A DNA stretch of 64,000 nt from Microbacteriaceae bacterium VKM Ac-2854 (GTDB lineage: Bacteria > Actinomycetota > Actinomycetes > Actinomycetales > Microbacteriaceae), in contig JABMLH010000001.1 in the NCBI GenBank assembly GCA_013205085.1, positions 248,001 through 312,000 on the forward strand, written 5' to 3'. The notes beneath the pieces were generated by a model that was not told where the DNA came from, ran no database searches, and was given only the letters and a program-made list of their open reading frames with translations. The translations under genes and the position numbers were made by a program. Positions 16,749-24,850 of the stretch are shown piece after piece. Positions within the stretch are counted from its first letter, which is position 1. Each line of letters opens with the position of its first letter.

Positions 16749-19700
16749 CTAACAGCCCTTCGCGGAGGCGATCGCCGCTTGGGCGGACGCGGTGGAGGCG
16801 GCGGAGACGGTGCCCGGCCAGCGCTGCAGATCGGGGCGGACGCGCCACTGGTAGCTGCGGCCCTCGCCGAGACGGTCGTCGACGAAGCTGGTGACGGCGC
16901 CGAGCTGCGCCACGGTGACCCAGGTGCCGGTGGCGTTGATCCGGCGCTCGAGCACGTAGTTCGTGGCGCCGGAGACGGCGGTCCAGCTGACCGTGGTGCT
17001 CGGCCGGTTCGCGACGCAGGTGCCGGCGGGGCTGGTCGCGGTGGTCGTCTCGGCCCAGTTGCCGAGGCTCACGGCCGCGGTGTTCGAGCGCCGGTCGGTG
17101 AAGCCCTGTCGCACGATCGGCGCCGGATCGACGTAGATCGTGATGGTCGAGCTCGCCGTCAGGCCGCCGGCGTCGACGATCGTGTACGGCACGGCGATCG
17201 TGCCGGTCCAGCCGTCGGCGGCGGGGGTGTACGTGCACGAGCTCGTGCAGGCGAACGTGCCGTGGCTGCCGGAGGGGAACGCGACCGACTGCAGCGTCGG
17301 GGTGGTGCCGTCCGGATCCGTGTCGTTGCCGAGCGGATCCACGCTCACGGCCGCGCCGCCGGTCGCGGCGACCAGGCGGTCGGCGCGGGCGACGGGGGCG
17401 TGGTTCTTCGCGGTCACGGTCACCGTCACCCGCACGTTCCAGGTGCCGTAGCTGCTGGAGAGTGCGTAGTCGAACACGTCGGTGCCGACGAAGTACTCCA
17501 CCGAGCGGTACGTGCACTGGCCGCGGGTGCTCCCGCTGTCGACGCAGGTGACGGATCCGTAGATCGGCGATGCCGGGACCGGCGTCTGGGCACCGCCGAT
17601 CGCCTTGGGCGTGGTCGAGAGCTGCGCGCGGGAGAAGGTCGCCCCGGTGGCGGCGTTGCCGTCGTTGGCGAGCACGTCGATCACCACGGTGTCGCCCTGC
17701 GGCACGGTCGCGCTGTCGACGACCGGATCGGGCACGACGGCGATCGTGACCGAGGCGGTACGCGTGATCGCCGCGCCGGTCGGCGGCGTTCCGCTCACGG
17801 TCGCCGTGTTGCTGATCGTGCCGGCCGTCACATCCGCCGCGGTCGTGGTGTAGGTGGCGGTGGCGGTCACGACCTGACCGGGCGTGAGCCGCCCGGCCGT
17901 GCCCGGCCAGGTGTAGGCGATGCTCGAGAGCCCGGTGTGCGGATCCGTCACCGCGACGGCGGTGAGCGTCGCGTTGCCGGTATTCGTCGCGGTGAAGGTG
18001 TAGGTCACCACGGTGCCGACCGCGCTGATGAACGCCGGGTTCGCGGTCTTGGTGAAGGTCATCGCGGGGCTGCGGGTCAGCGTGACGGTCTTGCTCGCGG
18101 TGGACGTGACGGCGGCGCCGGTGGGCGGCGTGCCCGTCGCGGTGGCGGTGTTCACGACCTGGCCGGCGTCCACGTCGCTCTGCAGCAGCGTGTACGTGGC
18201 AGTCGCGGTGACCGACTGGCCCACGGCGAGGGTGCCGGCGGTGCCCGGCCAGCTGTAGCTCAGCGTGACCTTCGGGTCGGCGATCGAGACGGCGGTGAGC
18301 GGGGTGTTGCCGGTGTTGGCCAGCGTGAAGCTGTAGCCGATGGTCTGCCCGGCGGCGGAGGTGCCGTTCAGCGTGCCGTTCTTGGTCAGTGTGAGGCCGG
18401 GCGCGTATCGGATCGGCGTGTTCACGGTCGAACTCGCGCTCGGTGCCGCGGTGCCGGCCACCGTGCGGCCGTTGACGGTCGCGGTGTTGCTGATCGCGGT
18501 GCCCGCGTTGATGTCGGCCTGCGTCACCGTGTACGCCGCTGCCGTGAAGTTCGCCGTGCCGCCGGGCGCGATCGTGGCAGAGGCCGGCGTGATGCCGGTG
18601 ACCCGCGGATCCGTCACCACCACGTTGGTCAGGGTCACGTTGCCGGTGTTCTTGGCGGCGAAGCTGTAGACGATGCTCTCGCCCACATCCGCCTGAGCGT
18701 TGCCGTTGCTGTCGGTCAGCGCCCCGCTCTTGGTCAGGGTCAGCAGCGGATTCGCGGCCGTGATCGCGGCCGTGGCGGTGCCCACGTTGCTGGTGATCGT
18801 CGTCGATCCGCTCAGCGCGCTCGCGGTCGCCGTGTTGACGAGGGTCGACGAGAGCGCCTCCGCCGCGGTCACCGTGTGCGTGCCGGTACAGGTCGTCGAG
18901 GCGGAGGGCGCCAGGGTCGTGGTCGGACAGGTGATGCCGGTGGCCTTCGAATCCGCGATCGCCAGCCCGGTGAGCGAGACGAGGGAGGAGGTGTTCGTGA
19001 CCAGGAACTGGTAGGGGATCGTGGCGCCCTCGGTGTAGCTCGTGGGCTGCGCCGTGGTCTGGTCGATCTGCTTCACCAGGTTCAGCGCGCCGAGCGTGTT
19101 GATCGAGGAGACCGAGACGTTGCGGATGAGGTGCGCGTCGCTGGCGCCGCCGGTCGACGCGGTGAAGCCGAGCTTGTAGCTGGAGGGGGCCGCCGTGGTC
19201 ATCGTGAACTGCATCACCTGGGTCAGTTGGGCAGCGGCCAGTCCGGCGCTGCCACCGGTGTAGACGGTGACGACGGGCAGGGTGGCGGCGGAGACGGTGA
19301 TCCGGATGGTGCGCCCGTAGGCGGTGGTCGGGTCGGTGAGGCCGAGGGTCGTCGGCTGGCGGATGGAGACGCCGTTCGCGGGCGCGGCGCCGGCGATGTA
19401 GCAGTAGCCGACCTTGGCCTGGCCGGGGCCGCGGGCGACCACGCGGTTGGCGACCTGGCCGGGCGCCGCCGGTGTCGCCGGGCAGCCGGCTCCGATGCCG
19501 CCACCGTTCGCGGCCGTGTTCGAGAAGTTGCCGTAGGCGTCCAGGCCGATGCCGAGGTAGCCGCCGTTCACGCCGTCGACCGTGGTGGACTGCGCGTAGC
19601 CGAGCGAGCCGCCAGGGGCGCCGGCCGCGGTGAGCGACTTCGAGCCGTCGGTGAGGAAGAATCCGATGCCGTCCGCGCCGGCGAAGGCGAGCGCGCCGCC

Positions 19701-20084
19701 GTACTGGTACTGGTCGAACTGGATGTCCAGGCCGCCGTTGGCCGGGATCGCCTTGTTCAGGATCGCGCCGCCCTTGGTGTTGGTGCGGTTGTCGGTCAGC
19801 TGCAGGAAGCCGAGCGCGGCCGCGGTGCTCGGCGAATTGGTGCGCTTGGAACAGACGCCGAGCGTCGAGCTGCCGGCGGGCGGGGCGGCGGTCGCCTTGG
19901 TGAGACAGGCGTCATCGAGTGGTTGCCAGGCCGCCTCCGGCACGCTGGTGCCGCCGAATGATTCGCTGACCAGGAGCGTCGCGGCGCTGGCCGACTGCCC
20001 GGAGACGGCGACGAGGAGCGCGGTCAGCAGCGTGAGGGCGAGCGCGGCGCCGAGGATGCGGAGCCGATGGAGCGGGTGGTTCAC
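16749..20084 (-). CDS. large secreted adhesin-like protein (lectin-like plus DUF11-type repeats, Ig-like and FnIII-like domains)
   Basis: 1111 residues from GTG 20084 (MNHPLHRLRIL), chosen because it gives a classic signal peptide cleaved after QSASA near residue 34; a longer GTG at 20177 would bury it. Residues about 35-300 resemble an L-type (legume) lectin fold with GADGIGFFLTDG and GGYLGIGLDAYGNF. Then come four to five repeats of the DUF11/DUF7507 type with YTFTATNTGNATLTAVAVTD-like units (about 310-800), a cadherin/Ig-like VNDTDPDG-type domain (about 870-1000) and a fibronectin III-like end. No LPxTG or C-terminal helix is present, so it may be held by partners. It is first in the operon with the TasA-like and SipW genes. 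Confidence 0.85.
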   Translation of the reverse strand: MNHPLHRLRILGAALALTLLTALLVAVSGQSASAATLLVSESFGGTSVPEAAWQPLDDACLTKATAAPPAGSSTLGVCSKRTNSPSTAAALGFLQLTDNRTNTKGGAILNKAIPANGGLDIQFDQYQYGGALAFAGADGIGFFLTDGSKSLTAAGAPGGSLGYAQSTTVDGVNGGYLGIGLDAYGNFSNTAANGGGIGAGCPATPAAPGQVANRVVARGPGQAKVGYCYIAGAAPANGVSIRQPTTLGLTDPTTAYGRTIRITVSAATLPVVTVYTGGSAGLAAAQLTQVMQFTMTTAAPSSYKLGFTASTGGASDAHLIRNVSVSSINTLGALNLVKQIDQTTAQPTSYTEGATIPYQFLVTNTSSLVSLTGLAIADSKATGITCPTTTLAPSASTTCTGTHTVTAAEALSSTLVNTATASALSGSTTITSNVGTATAAITAANPLLTLTKSGALTDSNGNAQADVGESIVYSFAAKNTGNVTLTNVVVTDPRVTGITPASATIAPGGTANFTAAAYTVTQADINAGTAISNTATVNGRTVAGTAAPSASSTVNTPIRYAPGLTLTKNGTLNGTSAAGQTIGYSFTLANTGNTPLTAVSIADPKVTLSYSWPGTAGTLAVGQSVTATATYTLLQSDVDAGQVVNTATATGTPPTGAAVTSTASKTVTLTRSPAMTFTKTANPAFISAVGTVVTYTFTATNTGNATLTAVAVTDPHTGLSSIAYTWPGTAGRLTPGQVVTATATYTTTAADVTAGTISNTATVSGTPPTGAAITRTASVTIAVVPDPVVDSATVPQGDTVVIDVLANDGNAATGATFSRAQLSTTPKAIGGAQTPVPASPIYGSVTCVDSGSTRGQCTYRSVEYFVGTDVFDYALSSSYGTWNVRVTVTVTAKNHAPVARADRLVAATGGAAVSVDPLGNDTDPDGTTPTLQSVAFPSGSHGTFACTSSCTYTPAADGWTGTIAVPYTIVDAGGLTASSTITIYVDPAPIVRQGFTDRRSNTAAVSLGNWAETTTATSPAGTCVANRPSTTVSWTAVSGATNYVLERRINATGTWVTVAQLGAVTSFVDDRLGEGRSYQWRVRPDLQRWPGTVSAASTASAQAAIASAKGC

Positions 20085-20268
20085 GGTCCGGAGACCACCT
20101 GACGGTCCGAGAGGGCAGCGTTGATCACGGTGTCCCCCCATTCGGCTCGGCGCTGGTCCCTCCCGCGGCGGCTGCACTCAACCTAAATGTCGGCCCTCGT
20201 TCCCCCTGGGCCTGCGACGGGTGTCATATCCGCACAGAACTCCTCACCTTTCCCCTCCTCCGGCACTC

Positions 20269-20353
20269 CGCGAAATTTCGCGAGGTTCGCCGCTGCGGAC
20301 GAGATGCCGCGCCGCGGCAGCGCACATCGTCCGCAGCGCGCGATCTCGCGGGC
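20269..20353. repeat. compound palindromic element, CTGCGGACGA family copy 1
   Basis: CGCGAAATTTCGCG palindrome (20269-20282), then arms CGCTGCGGACGA (20291-20302) and inverse (20327-20338), then a remnant ATCTCGCGG. The same order of parts is found at 47899-47996. It lies between the divergent start of the adhesin operon and the 3' end of the acetyltransferase gene. Confidence 0.8.
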
Positions 20354-20374
20354 TGGGCGAGCGTGAGGCGGCAG

Positions 20375-20842
20375 CTAGGCGAGCGGCTTCGCCATGCACA
20401 GGCTCGTGGGGTCGAGCACGTAGGGGCCGAAGCGGTCGATGTCGACGAAGCCGACGGAGTGGTACAGCGCGACCGCCTCGACCTGCGGCGCGCCCGTCTC
20501 CAGACGCAGGATGCGTGCGCCCGAGATCCGCGCGTACGCCTCGACGGCGGTCAGCAGCCGTCGAGCGACGCCGCGGCCGCGGGCTCTCGGATGCACGAAC
20601 ATCCGCTTCAGCTCGCCGAACTCGTCGGGACCGAGCACGAGGGCCGCCATGCCGAGCGCCGCGTGATCGGCCTCGTCGCGCGCGACGAAGACGCGCACGT
20701 GGGCGCCCTCCAGGTCGGCGACGTCCATCCGATGGAAGTTCTCGGGTGCGTAGATGCCGAGGTGGTATTCGTCGCTGAGGGCGAGCAGGCGCTCGACGTC
20801 GGGAGAGCGCGCCGGTTCGACGCCGACGGCGATTCGGCTCAC
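20375..20842 (-). CDS. GNAT-family N-acetyltransferase
   Basis: 155 residues. The acetyl-CoA loop is VHPRARGRGVARRLL (R-G-x-G-x-A), preceded by the FGELKRMFV strand and followed by ILRLETGAPQVEAVALYHSVGF. These are the core GNAT motifs A and B. The acceptor is unknown; the LETG/ALYHSVGF signature is common in small acetyltransferases of unknown target. Start 20842 overlaps the stop of the upstream esterase by 4 bases, indicating translational coupling. Confidence 0.9.
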   Translation of the reverse strand: MSRIAVGVEPARSPDVERLLALSDEYHLGIYAPENFHRMDVADLEGAHVRVFVARDEADHAALGMAALVLGPDEFGELKRMFVHPRARGRGVARRLLTAVEAYARISGARILRLETGAPQVEAVALYHSVGFVDIDRFGPYVLDPTSLCMAKPLA

Positions 20843-21783
20843 TGCCCTGCCTCGATCTGCCCTGCCTCGATGGCGACCACCGCGGTCGTCGGCGGTGCGA
20901 GTTCGCGGTCCAGGAAGTCGATGATCTGCCCGCGAAGGGTGTCGTTCAGCATGGCGATGGAGTGCAGCGAACCGGCCTGCAGACGGAACTCGACGTCCAC
21001 TCCCGCCGCCGTGAGCGCATCCGCGAAGCTCTGCGACTGGCTCAACGCCACGCGTTCACTCTCGGAGTGGGCGATGAAGAACGGCGGGTCGTCGGCATCG
21101 ATCTGCGCGATCGGGGAGGCGGCGCTCGCCGCCGGGCAGGCGGCCAGGTCCGCGCAGGCCAGGTAGCTGTGCACCGCGGCGGCGATACCGACGGTCGGAT
21201 CGTCGTCGGCCATACCGGTCGCGGTGAGGTCGGACGGACCGGAGAGATCGACCACGGCCTTGATGTCCGCGGACGTGGTGCCGAGGAGTGACGCGAGGTT
21301 GCCGCCGGCGGAGCCGCCGAACGCGGCGATCCGCTCGGGGTCGACGCCGTAGTCCTCCGCGTTCGCCGTCAGCCAGGCAGCGGCGGCGGTGACGTCGTCG
21401 ATCTGGGCGGGGAACACCGCGGCCGGGGCGAGCCGGTAGTTCACCGAGACGGCCACGAAGCCCTCGCTCGCGAGCCACTGGCAGATCGGCCGCCAGTTCA
21501 GGTCCGCCTTGTCGCCGCGCGCCCAGCTGCCGCCGTGGATCTCGAGCACCGCCGGGCGCGCATCCCCACCACCCGCCGGCATGCAGACGTCGAGCGTCTG
21601 CCCGGTGGCGGCGTCGTAGACGATGTCGGCGTCGATCGTGATGCCCGAGTAATCGCGGTCGGGGACCACGCTGACCAGCTGGGCCTGCGCCATCGGCTGA
21701 GAAACCGGAGCGCACCCCGCGATGGCCGCGAGAACGCCGAAGATCGCGATCACTCGCAGGCTGGCTCGGGCGGTCTTGTGCAT
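20839..21783 (-). CDS. alpha/beta-hydrolase esterase lipoprotein (BD-FAE/HSL-like)
   Basis: 314 residues. The lipobox LAAIAGC gives lipidated Cys24, so it is anchored outside the membrane. The hydrolase domain has the oxyanion motif LEIHGGSW, the nucleophile elbow FGGSAGGN and a late His in GSLHSI. This matches carboxylesterases that act on acetylated or feruloylated sugars or small esters; the substrate is not evident. Two C-terminal IEAGQ copies (translated from a short direct repeat) end the protein. The downstream acetyltransferase overlaps it, which suggests a paired acyl-transfer/acyl-removal role, as inference only. Confidence 0.87.
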   Translation of the reverse strand: MHKTARASLRVIAIFGVLAAIAGCAPVSQPMAQAQLVSVVPDRDYSGITIDADIVYDAATGQTLDVCMPAGGGDARPAVLEIHGGSWARGDKADLNWRPICQWLASEGFVAVSVNYRLAPAAVFPAQIDDVTAAAAWLTANAEDYGVDPERIAAFGGSAGGNLASLLGTTSADIKAVVDLSGPSDLTATGMADDDPTVGIAAAVHSYLACADLAACPAASAASPIAQIDADDPPFFIAHSESERVALSQSQSFADALTAAGVDVEFRLQAGSLHSIAMLNDTLRGQIIDFLDRELAPPTTAVVAIEAGQIEAGQ

Positions 21784-21797
21784 GGCGTGCGCTCACT

Positions 21798-21901
21798 ATA
21801 GACGCTGTCCGGCGAAGCCGGTCCCCACGGTTGTTGAGCCTGCCGAAACATAGACGCTGTCCGGCGAAGCCGGTCCCAGCGGTTGTTGAGCCTGCCGAAA
21901 C
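21798..21901. repeat. two tandem 52-bp units containing the REP-like sequence
   Basis: Units 21798-21849 and 21850-21901 differ at only two or three positions. Each begins ATAGACGCTGTCCGGCGAAG, holds a GTCCGGCGAAGCCGG hairpin and ends GTTGAGCCTGCCGAAAC. A diverged inverse copy is at 27147-27190. They sit upstream of the esterase gene, where they separate it from its promoter region. Confidence 0.9.
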
Positions 21902-22001
21902 ATAAGCGCAAGTCCGTTTCCGCGATGTTTCGGTTCGCCATCCGACGAAATCGTCTCTCCCGCGCGGGGCGGGAGGGACGATTCTGCCGGATGGATCCGC
22001 G

Positions 22002-22379
22002 TCAGCGTTCGAGCTGGCGTACGCGGGTGCGCGAGACACCGAATGCCGCCGCCGCAGCGTCGAGTGTGTAGCGGTCGGCGCGGGCGATCGCGACGGCGCG
22101 GCGGCGCGCAGCGGCCGATCGCTCCTGCGCTTCGCGGGATTCACGTTCGGCCGTCTCAGCCTCCTGCCAGGCCGCCTCCGCCTCGGGTGTCACGTGCACC
22201 GTGACGGTGACGGTGACCTCGTCCTCCGGGACGTTCAAGTAGAGCGCCGCGATCTCGATGGCCACCGCTTCGACCTCGTTCACGCTGCGCGCCTGCCCGA
22301 CGGTGTCCAGCGCGGGGATCGTGACCAGCCACCATCGACCGTCCCGGACGGCGGTCGCCGCGAATTCCTGCCGTGTCAT
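22002..22379 (-). CDS. hicB: HicB-like antitoxin with C-terminal HTH
   Basis: 125 residues. The N-terminal part (about 1-65; DGRWWLVTIPALDTVGQARS) is a degenerate-RNase-H-like HicB domain. A charged Ala/Glu-rich linker (about 70-100) leads to LDAAAAAFGVSRTRVRQLER, a helix-turn-helix at the extreme C-terminus for DNA binding. I use ATG 22379 because GAGAGG lies about 7 bases upstream; a GTG at 22400 would overlap the toxin end. It lies directly downstream of hicA, as is normal for the toxin-first HicAB order. It should neutralise HicA and repress the pair. Confidence 0.85.
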   Translation of the reverse strand: MTRQEFAATAVRDGRWWLVTIPALDTVGQARSVNEVEAVAIEIAALYLNVPEDEVTVTVTVHVTPEAEAAWQEAETAERESREAQERSAAARRRAVAIARADRYTLDAAAAAFGVSRTRVRQLER

Positions 22380-22390
22380 GTGCATCCTCT

Positions 22391-22600
22391 CTAGCGCCAC
22401 TCGGTCGGAGGGTCGGGCAGTTTCGCGATGAGTTGTCGGATGACGCCGGCGGTCACCTCACGATGGTGTGGGATCGATTCCTTGACCGATTCATCGGGAA
22501 GCCCCCAGAGCTCGTGGCTGCCTTTTCCCTGACGGAGCAGGACCCAGCCCTGCGACCGGAGAACTCGGATGACGTCGCGGTACTTCTGAGGTCTCGGCAT
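22391..22600 (-). CDS. hicA: HicA-type toxin (mRNA interferase)
   Basis: 69 residues, the typical HicA size, with a double-stranded-RNA-binding-like fold. KYRDVIRVLRSQGWVLLRQ then GKGSHELW contains the catalytic histidine of the family (G-S-H), followed by SIPHHREVTAGVIRQLIAKL. It cleaves mRNA during stress when HicB is degraded. It precedes hicB with an 11-base gap. The upstream region 22601-22788 shows no further gene. Confidence 0.9.
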   Translation of the reverse strand: MPRPQKYRDVIRVLRSQGWVLLRQGKGSHELWGLPDESVKESIPHHREVTAGVIRQLIAKLPDPPTEWR

Positions 22601-22788
22601 GAGGTTAGTGCATCCCCCCTACCGCGCGCCAAGGAAGGGGGTCTGTCAATCCTCGTCCGCGCGTCGCCGACGATGTCCCTCGCGCACTCATGACGGGATC
22701 CGATCATGAAGTCCGAGTGCCGCGCACGGTCGATCGCCTGAATCGGGACAACTCCTGGGGGGATGCCCTCTGTGGAGGAGCGGACCCG

Positions 22789-23760
22789 TTACTCCGTCGG
22801 CGCGAGCGCGACCGGCCGGGTCGGCGGCGCCACCGCCGACTCCACCACGCGCGGCTCCGGCTGCAGCCGCACCAGCACGACTCCGGCCAGGATGAGCGCG
22901 CCGCCGAAGAACTGCACCGGCGCGGGCAGCTCGCCGAGCAGGATCCACGAGGCGAGCACCGAGAACATCACCTCGGTCAGCCCCACGAACGATGCGATCC
23001 GCGAGCCGAGCCGCACCGTTCCGGCGATGCCCAGCAGGTAACCCGCCACGGTCGACATCAGCAGGATCACCGCGGCGGGCAGGAACCACGGCACCGCCTC
23101 GCCGACGAAGGTGACGGTGCCGAAGTGTGCCCGCATCGGCACAACGCCGACGAGGCCGAGCGCGACCAGGACCACGGTTCCGACGACCATCGAGCCGGCG
23201 GTGAGCACCATCGGCGGCAGCTCGTCGTCGACCTTCGCCGAGATCACGTAGTAGACCATCACCCCGAGCGAGGCCGCGAGGGCGAAGCCGACGCCGATCA
23301 GTGCCGGTGTCGCCTGACCGTTCAGATCGAGTACGAAGACCAGGCCGGCCAGCGCGACCACGGAACCGGCGATCGTGTACCAGCCGGGGTGCTTGCGGGT
23401 CCGCGCCCACACGAACAGCACCAGGAACACCGGCGCCAGGTACTCGATCAGCAGCGCGATGCCGACCGACATGTGCTCGATCGCGCTGTAGAAGAACAGC
23501 TGGGCGCCGATCACCGCGAACACGCCGTACGCGAAGAAGGTGCCGAGGTTGCGCCGCAGGATCCACCGGCGCCCGCGCAACTGGATCAGCGCCGGAATCG
23601 CCAGGATGACGGCCGCGCCGGCGACCCGCCAGAGCACGGCAGCACCGGGCGTCCAGCCCGCCTCCAGCAGCGGCTTCACGAACGGCCCGCCCATCCCGAA
23701 CGCGCCCGCGGCGAGCAGGGCGATCACCAGGCCGGAACCGAGGCGGCGGGGCGGGGTCAT
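22789..23760 (-). CDS. EamA/DMT-family transporter
   Basis: 323 residues with ten predicted helices in two EamA repeats (about 10-145 and 155-295), e.g. ALLIEYLAPVFLVLFVW at the end of repeat 1 and SVLASWILLGELPAPVQFFG in repeat 2. Members export amino acids, metabolites or drugs; substrate not deducible. AAGGAGA precedes ATG 23760. It is divergent from a CGNR-type regulator across a 93-base gap with inverted and direct repeats, so that regulator probably controls it. Confidence 0.9.
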   Translation of the reverse strand: MTPPRRLGSGLVIALLAAGAFGMGGPFVKPLLEAGWTPGAAVLWRVAGAAVILAIPALIQLRGRRWILRRNLGTFFAYGVFAVIGAQLFFYSAIEHMSVGIALLIEYLAPVFLVLFVWARTRKHPGWYTIAGSVVALAGLVFVLDLNGQATPALIGVGFALAASLGVMVYYVISAKVDDELPPMVLTAGSMVVGTVVLVALGLVGVVPMRAHFGTVTFVGEAVPWFLPAAVILLMSTVAGYLLGIAGTVRLGSRIASFVGLTEVMFSVLASWILLGELPAPVQFFGGALILAGVVLVRLQPEPRVVESAVAPPTRPVALAPTE

Positions 23761-23792
23761 GGGCAGGTCTCCTTCGTCGGCCGCGCGGACCC

Positions 23793-23852
23793 TGTCAGGA
23801 GTCAACTGCGGTTATGCTCGTGACACTAGTTGGAGCGAGTGTCAGGAGTCAA
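23793..23852. promoter_or_regulatory. divergent control region of the EamA transporter and CGNR regulator
   Basis: Direct repeat TGTCAGGAGTCAA occurs at 23793-23805 and 23840-23852. The inverted pair TGACACT (23821-23827) and AGTGTCA (23838-23844) overlaps the second copy. A TATGCT -10-like box lies at 23812-23817. Such symmetry suggests operator sites for the CGNR protein. Confidence 0.6.
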
Positions 23853-23853
23853 T

Positions 23854-24417
23854 ATGGTCTTCGCCCATGACATCGAGGCGACTCTCGCCGCCACCGCGAT
23901 CCTGGTGAACACGGTGCCCGAGCTGTCCGATTCCGGGCACGACGAGCTGTCCACATCGGCGCAGTTGCGCGACTTCCTGCGGGAGAATCGCTACACCTTC
24001 TCGCACACCGGATCGAGCGCCGAGCTCGACGGCATCCGGGCGATCCGCGAACCGCTCCGCGCCCTTTGGCTGACGGATTCGGAGGAGGGTCAGGTCGAGA
24101 TCGTGAACGGGATGCTGCACTCCGGCAACGCGCTGCCGCAGCTGGTGCGGCACGGCATCTGGGGGTGGCACCTCCACGCGACCGCCGACGGCGCTCCCCT
24201 CGCCACCCGCATCCTGATGGAGGCGGCGATGGCCTGGGTCGAGGTGATCCGCACGGATGAGCGCGATCGGATGCGGCTGTGCGCGGCCGAGGACTGCGAC
24301 GCCGTGCTCGTCGACTTCTCCCGCAACCGGTCCAAGCGGTACTGCGACGTGGGCAATTGCGGGAACCGCGCGAACGTCGCGGCGTACCGGGCGCGCAAGG
24401 CGTCGGAGGAGGGCTGA
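23854..24417 (+). CDS. CGNR zinc-finger regulator (ABATE domain)
   Basis: 187 residues. The N-terminal ABATE domain (about 5-135) is the stress-sensing or ligand-binding part. The C-terminal CGNR zinc finger shows CAAEDC...SRNRSKRYC...NCGNRANVAAYRARK with four cysteines, thought to bind DNA. Start ATG 23854 is preceded by CAGGAG; a reading from 23830 would run into the repeats. It is divergent from an exporter gene. A second CGNR gene is at the right end of this window. Confidence 0.9.
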   Translation: MVFAHDIEATLAATAILVNTVPELSDSGHDELSTSAQLRDFLRENRYTFSHTGSSAELDGIRAIREPLRALWLTDSEEGQVEIVNGMLHSGNALPQLVRHGIWGWHLHATADGAPLATRILMEAAMAWVEVIRTDERDRMRLCAAEDCDAVLVDFSRNRSKRYCDVGNCGNRANVAAYRARKASEEG

Positions 24418-24422
24418 GCCGT

Positions 24423-24489
24423 CCCCGCGAGATGCCTCTTTCGTACGCGTTCTACGGCGTGTCGCGTACACAAGAGGCATCTCGCGGGG
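24423..24489. repeat. long inverted repeat after the CGNR gene
   Basis: Perfect 18-bp arms (24423-24440 and 24472-24489; inner part GAGATGCCTCTT) start 6 bases after the CGNR stop. The interior also pairs partly (GTACGCG with CGCGTAC). It can act as a terminator, but lacks a T-run. No second copy of this arm is seen in the window. Confidence 0.8.
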
Positions 24490-24850
24490 GTTGTGGGCTG
24501 AGCGCCGTCCCCGCAGGATGCGCCCGCCTGACCGAGCGGGATGAGGACGCGCTCTAGCCAGGGGAGCGCCGCGCGTGTAGTGTGTTCCAGTCGGCTCTTG
24601 GCACCGCGCGGTTTGCGTGCGGATGGGTTTGTAAGTCAAGCGGGCCGGTTCTCGCGACAATCGTCGCTGAGATTTCACGTGTGTGAAACGGTCCCGGTCA
24701 AAGACTCGCCCGGGTTCTTGTAGTGCGGCGTTCGTGCTGAGAGTTGAAACGGTAGGAATCCTGTCCTGAGGGGCAGGAGCCGAAGATCCGTATGGCGACT
24801 CGAATGGGAACGCGCATGTTTGCGCCATAAAAACAACCCAGGAAATCACT
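24490..24850 (+). other. long leader upstream of the DEAD-box helicase gene
   Basis: About 360 bases without a gene. The last 250 or so are less GC-rich than the surroundings and contain a small TCCTG-N5-CAGGA hairpin (24764-24778) and A-rich sequence before CAGGA and ATG 24851. Long structured leaders are common for cold-inducible RNA-helicase genes, so post-transcriptional control is plausible. I cannot place the promoter with confidence. Confidence 0.45.

Noticed and set aside
16320-19961. 1213-residue plus-strand open frame opposite the adhesin gene
   Set aside because: Composition (Gly/Arg/Asp) is that of an antisense GC shadow; the minus-strand frame has a signal peptide and clear repeat domains.
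21798-21901. Two direct 52-bp units considered as a CRISPR array
   Set aside because: The units are contiguous with no unique spacers and match the dispersed REP-like family.
24423-24489. Hairpin considered as an attenuator or riboswitch of the helicase leader
   Set aside because: It lies directly after the CGNR stop and more than 360 bases before the helicase start, so a terminator-like element is simpler.
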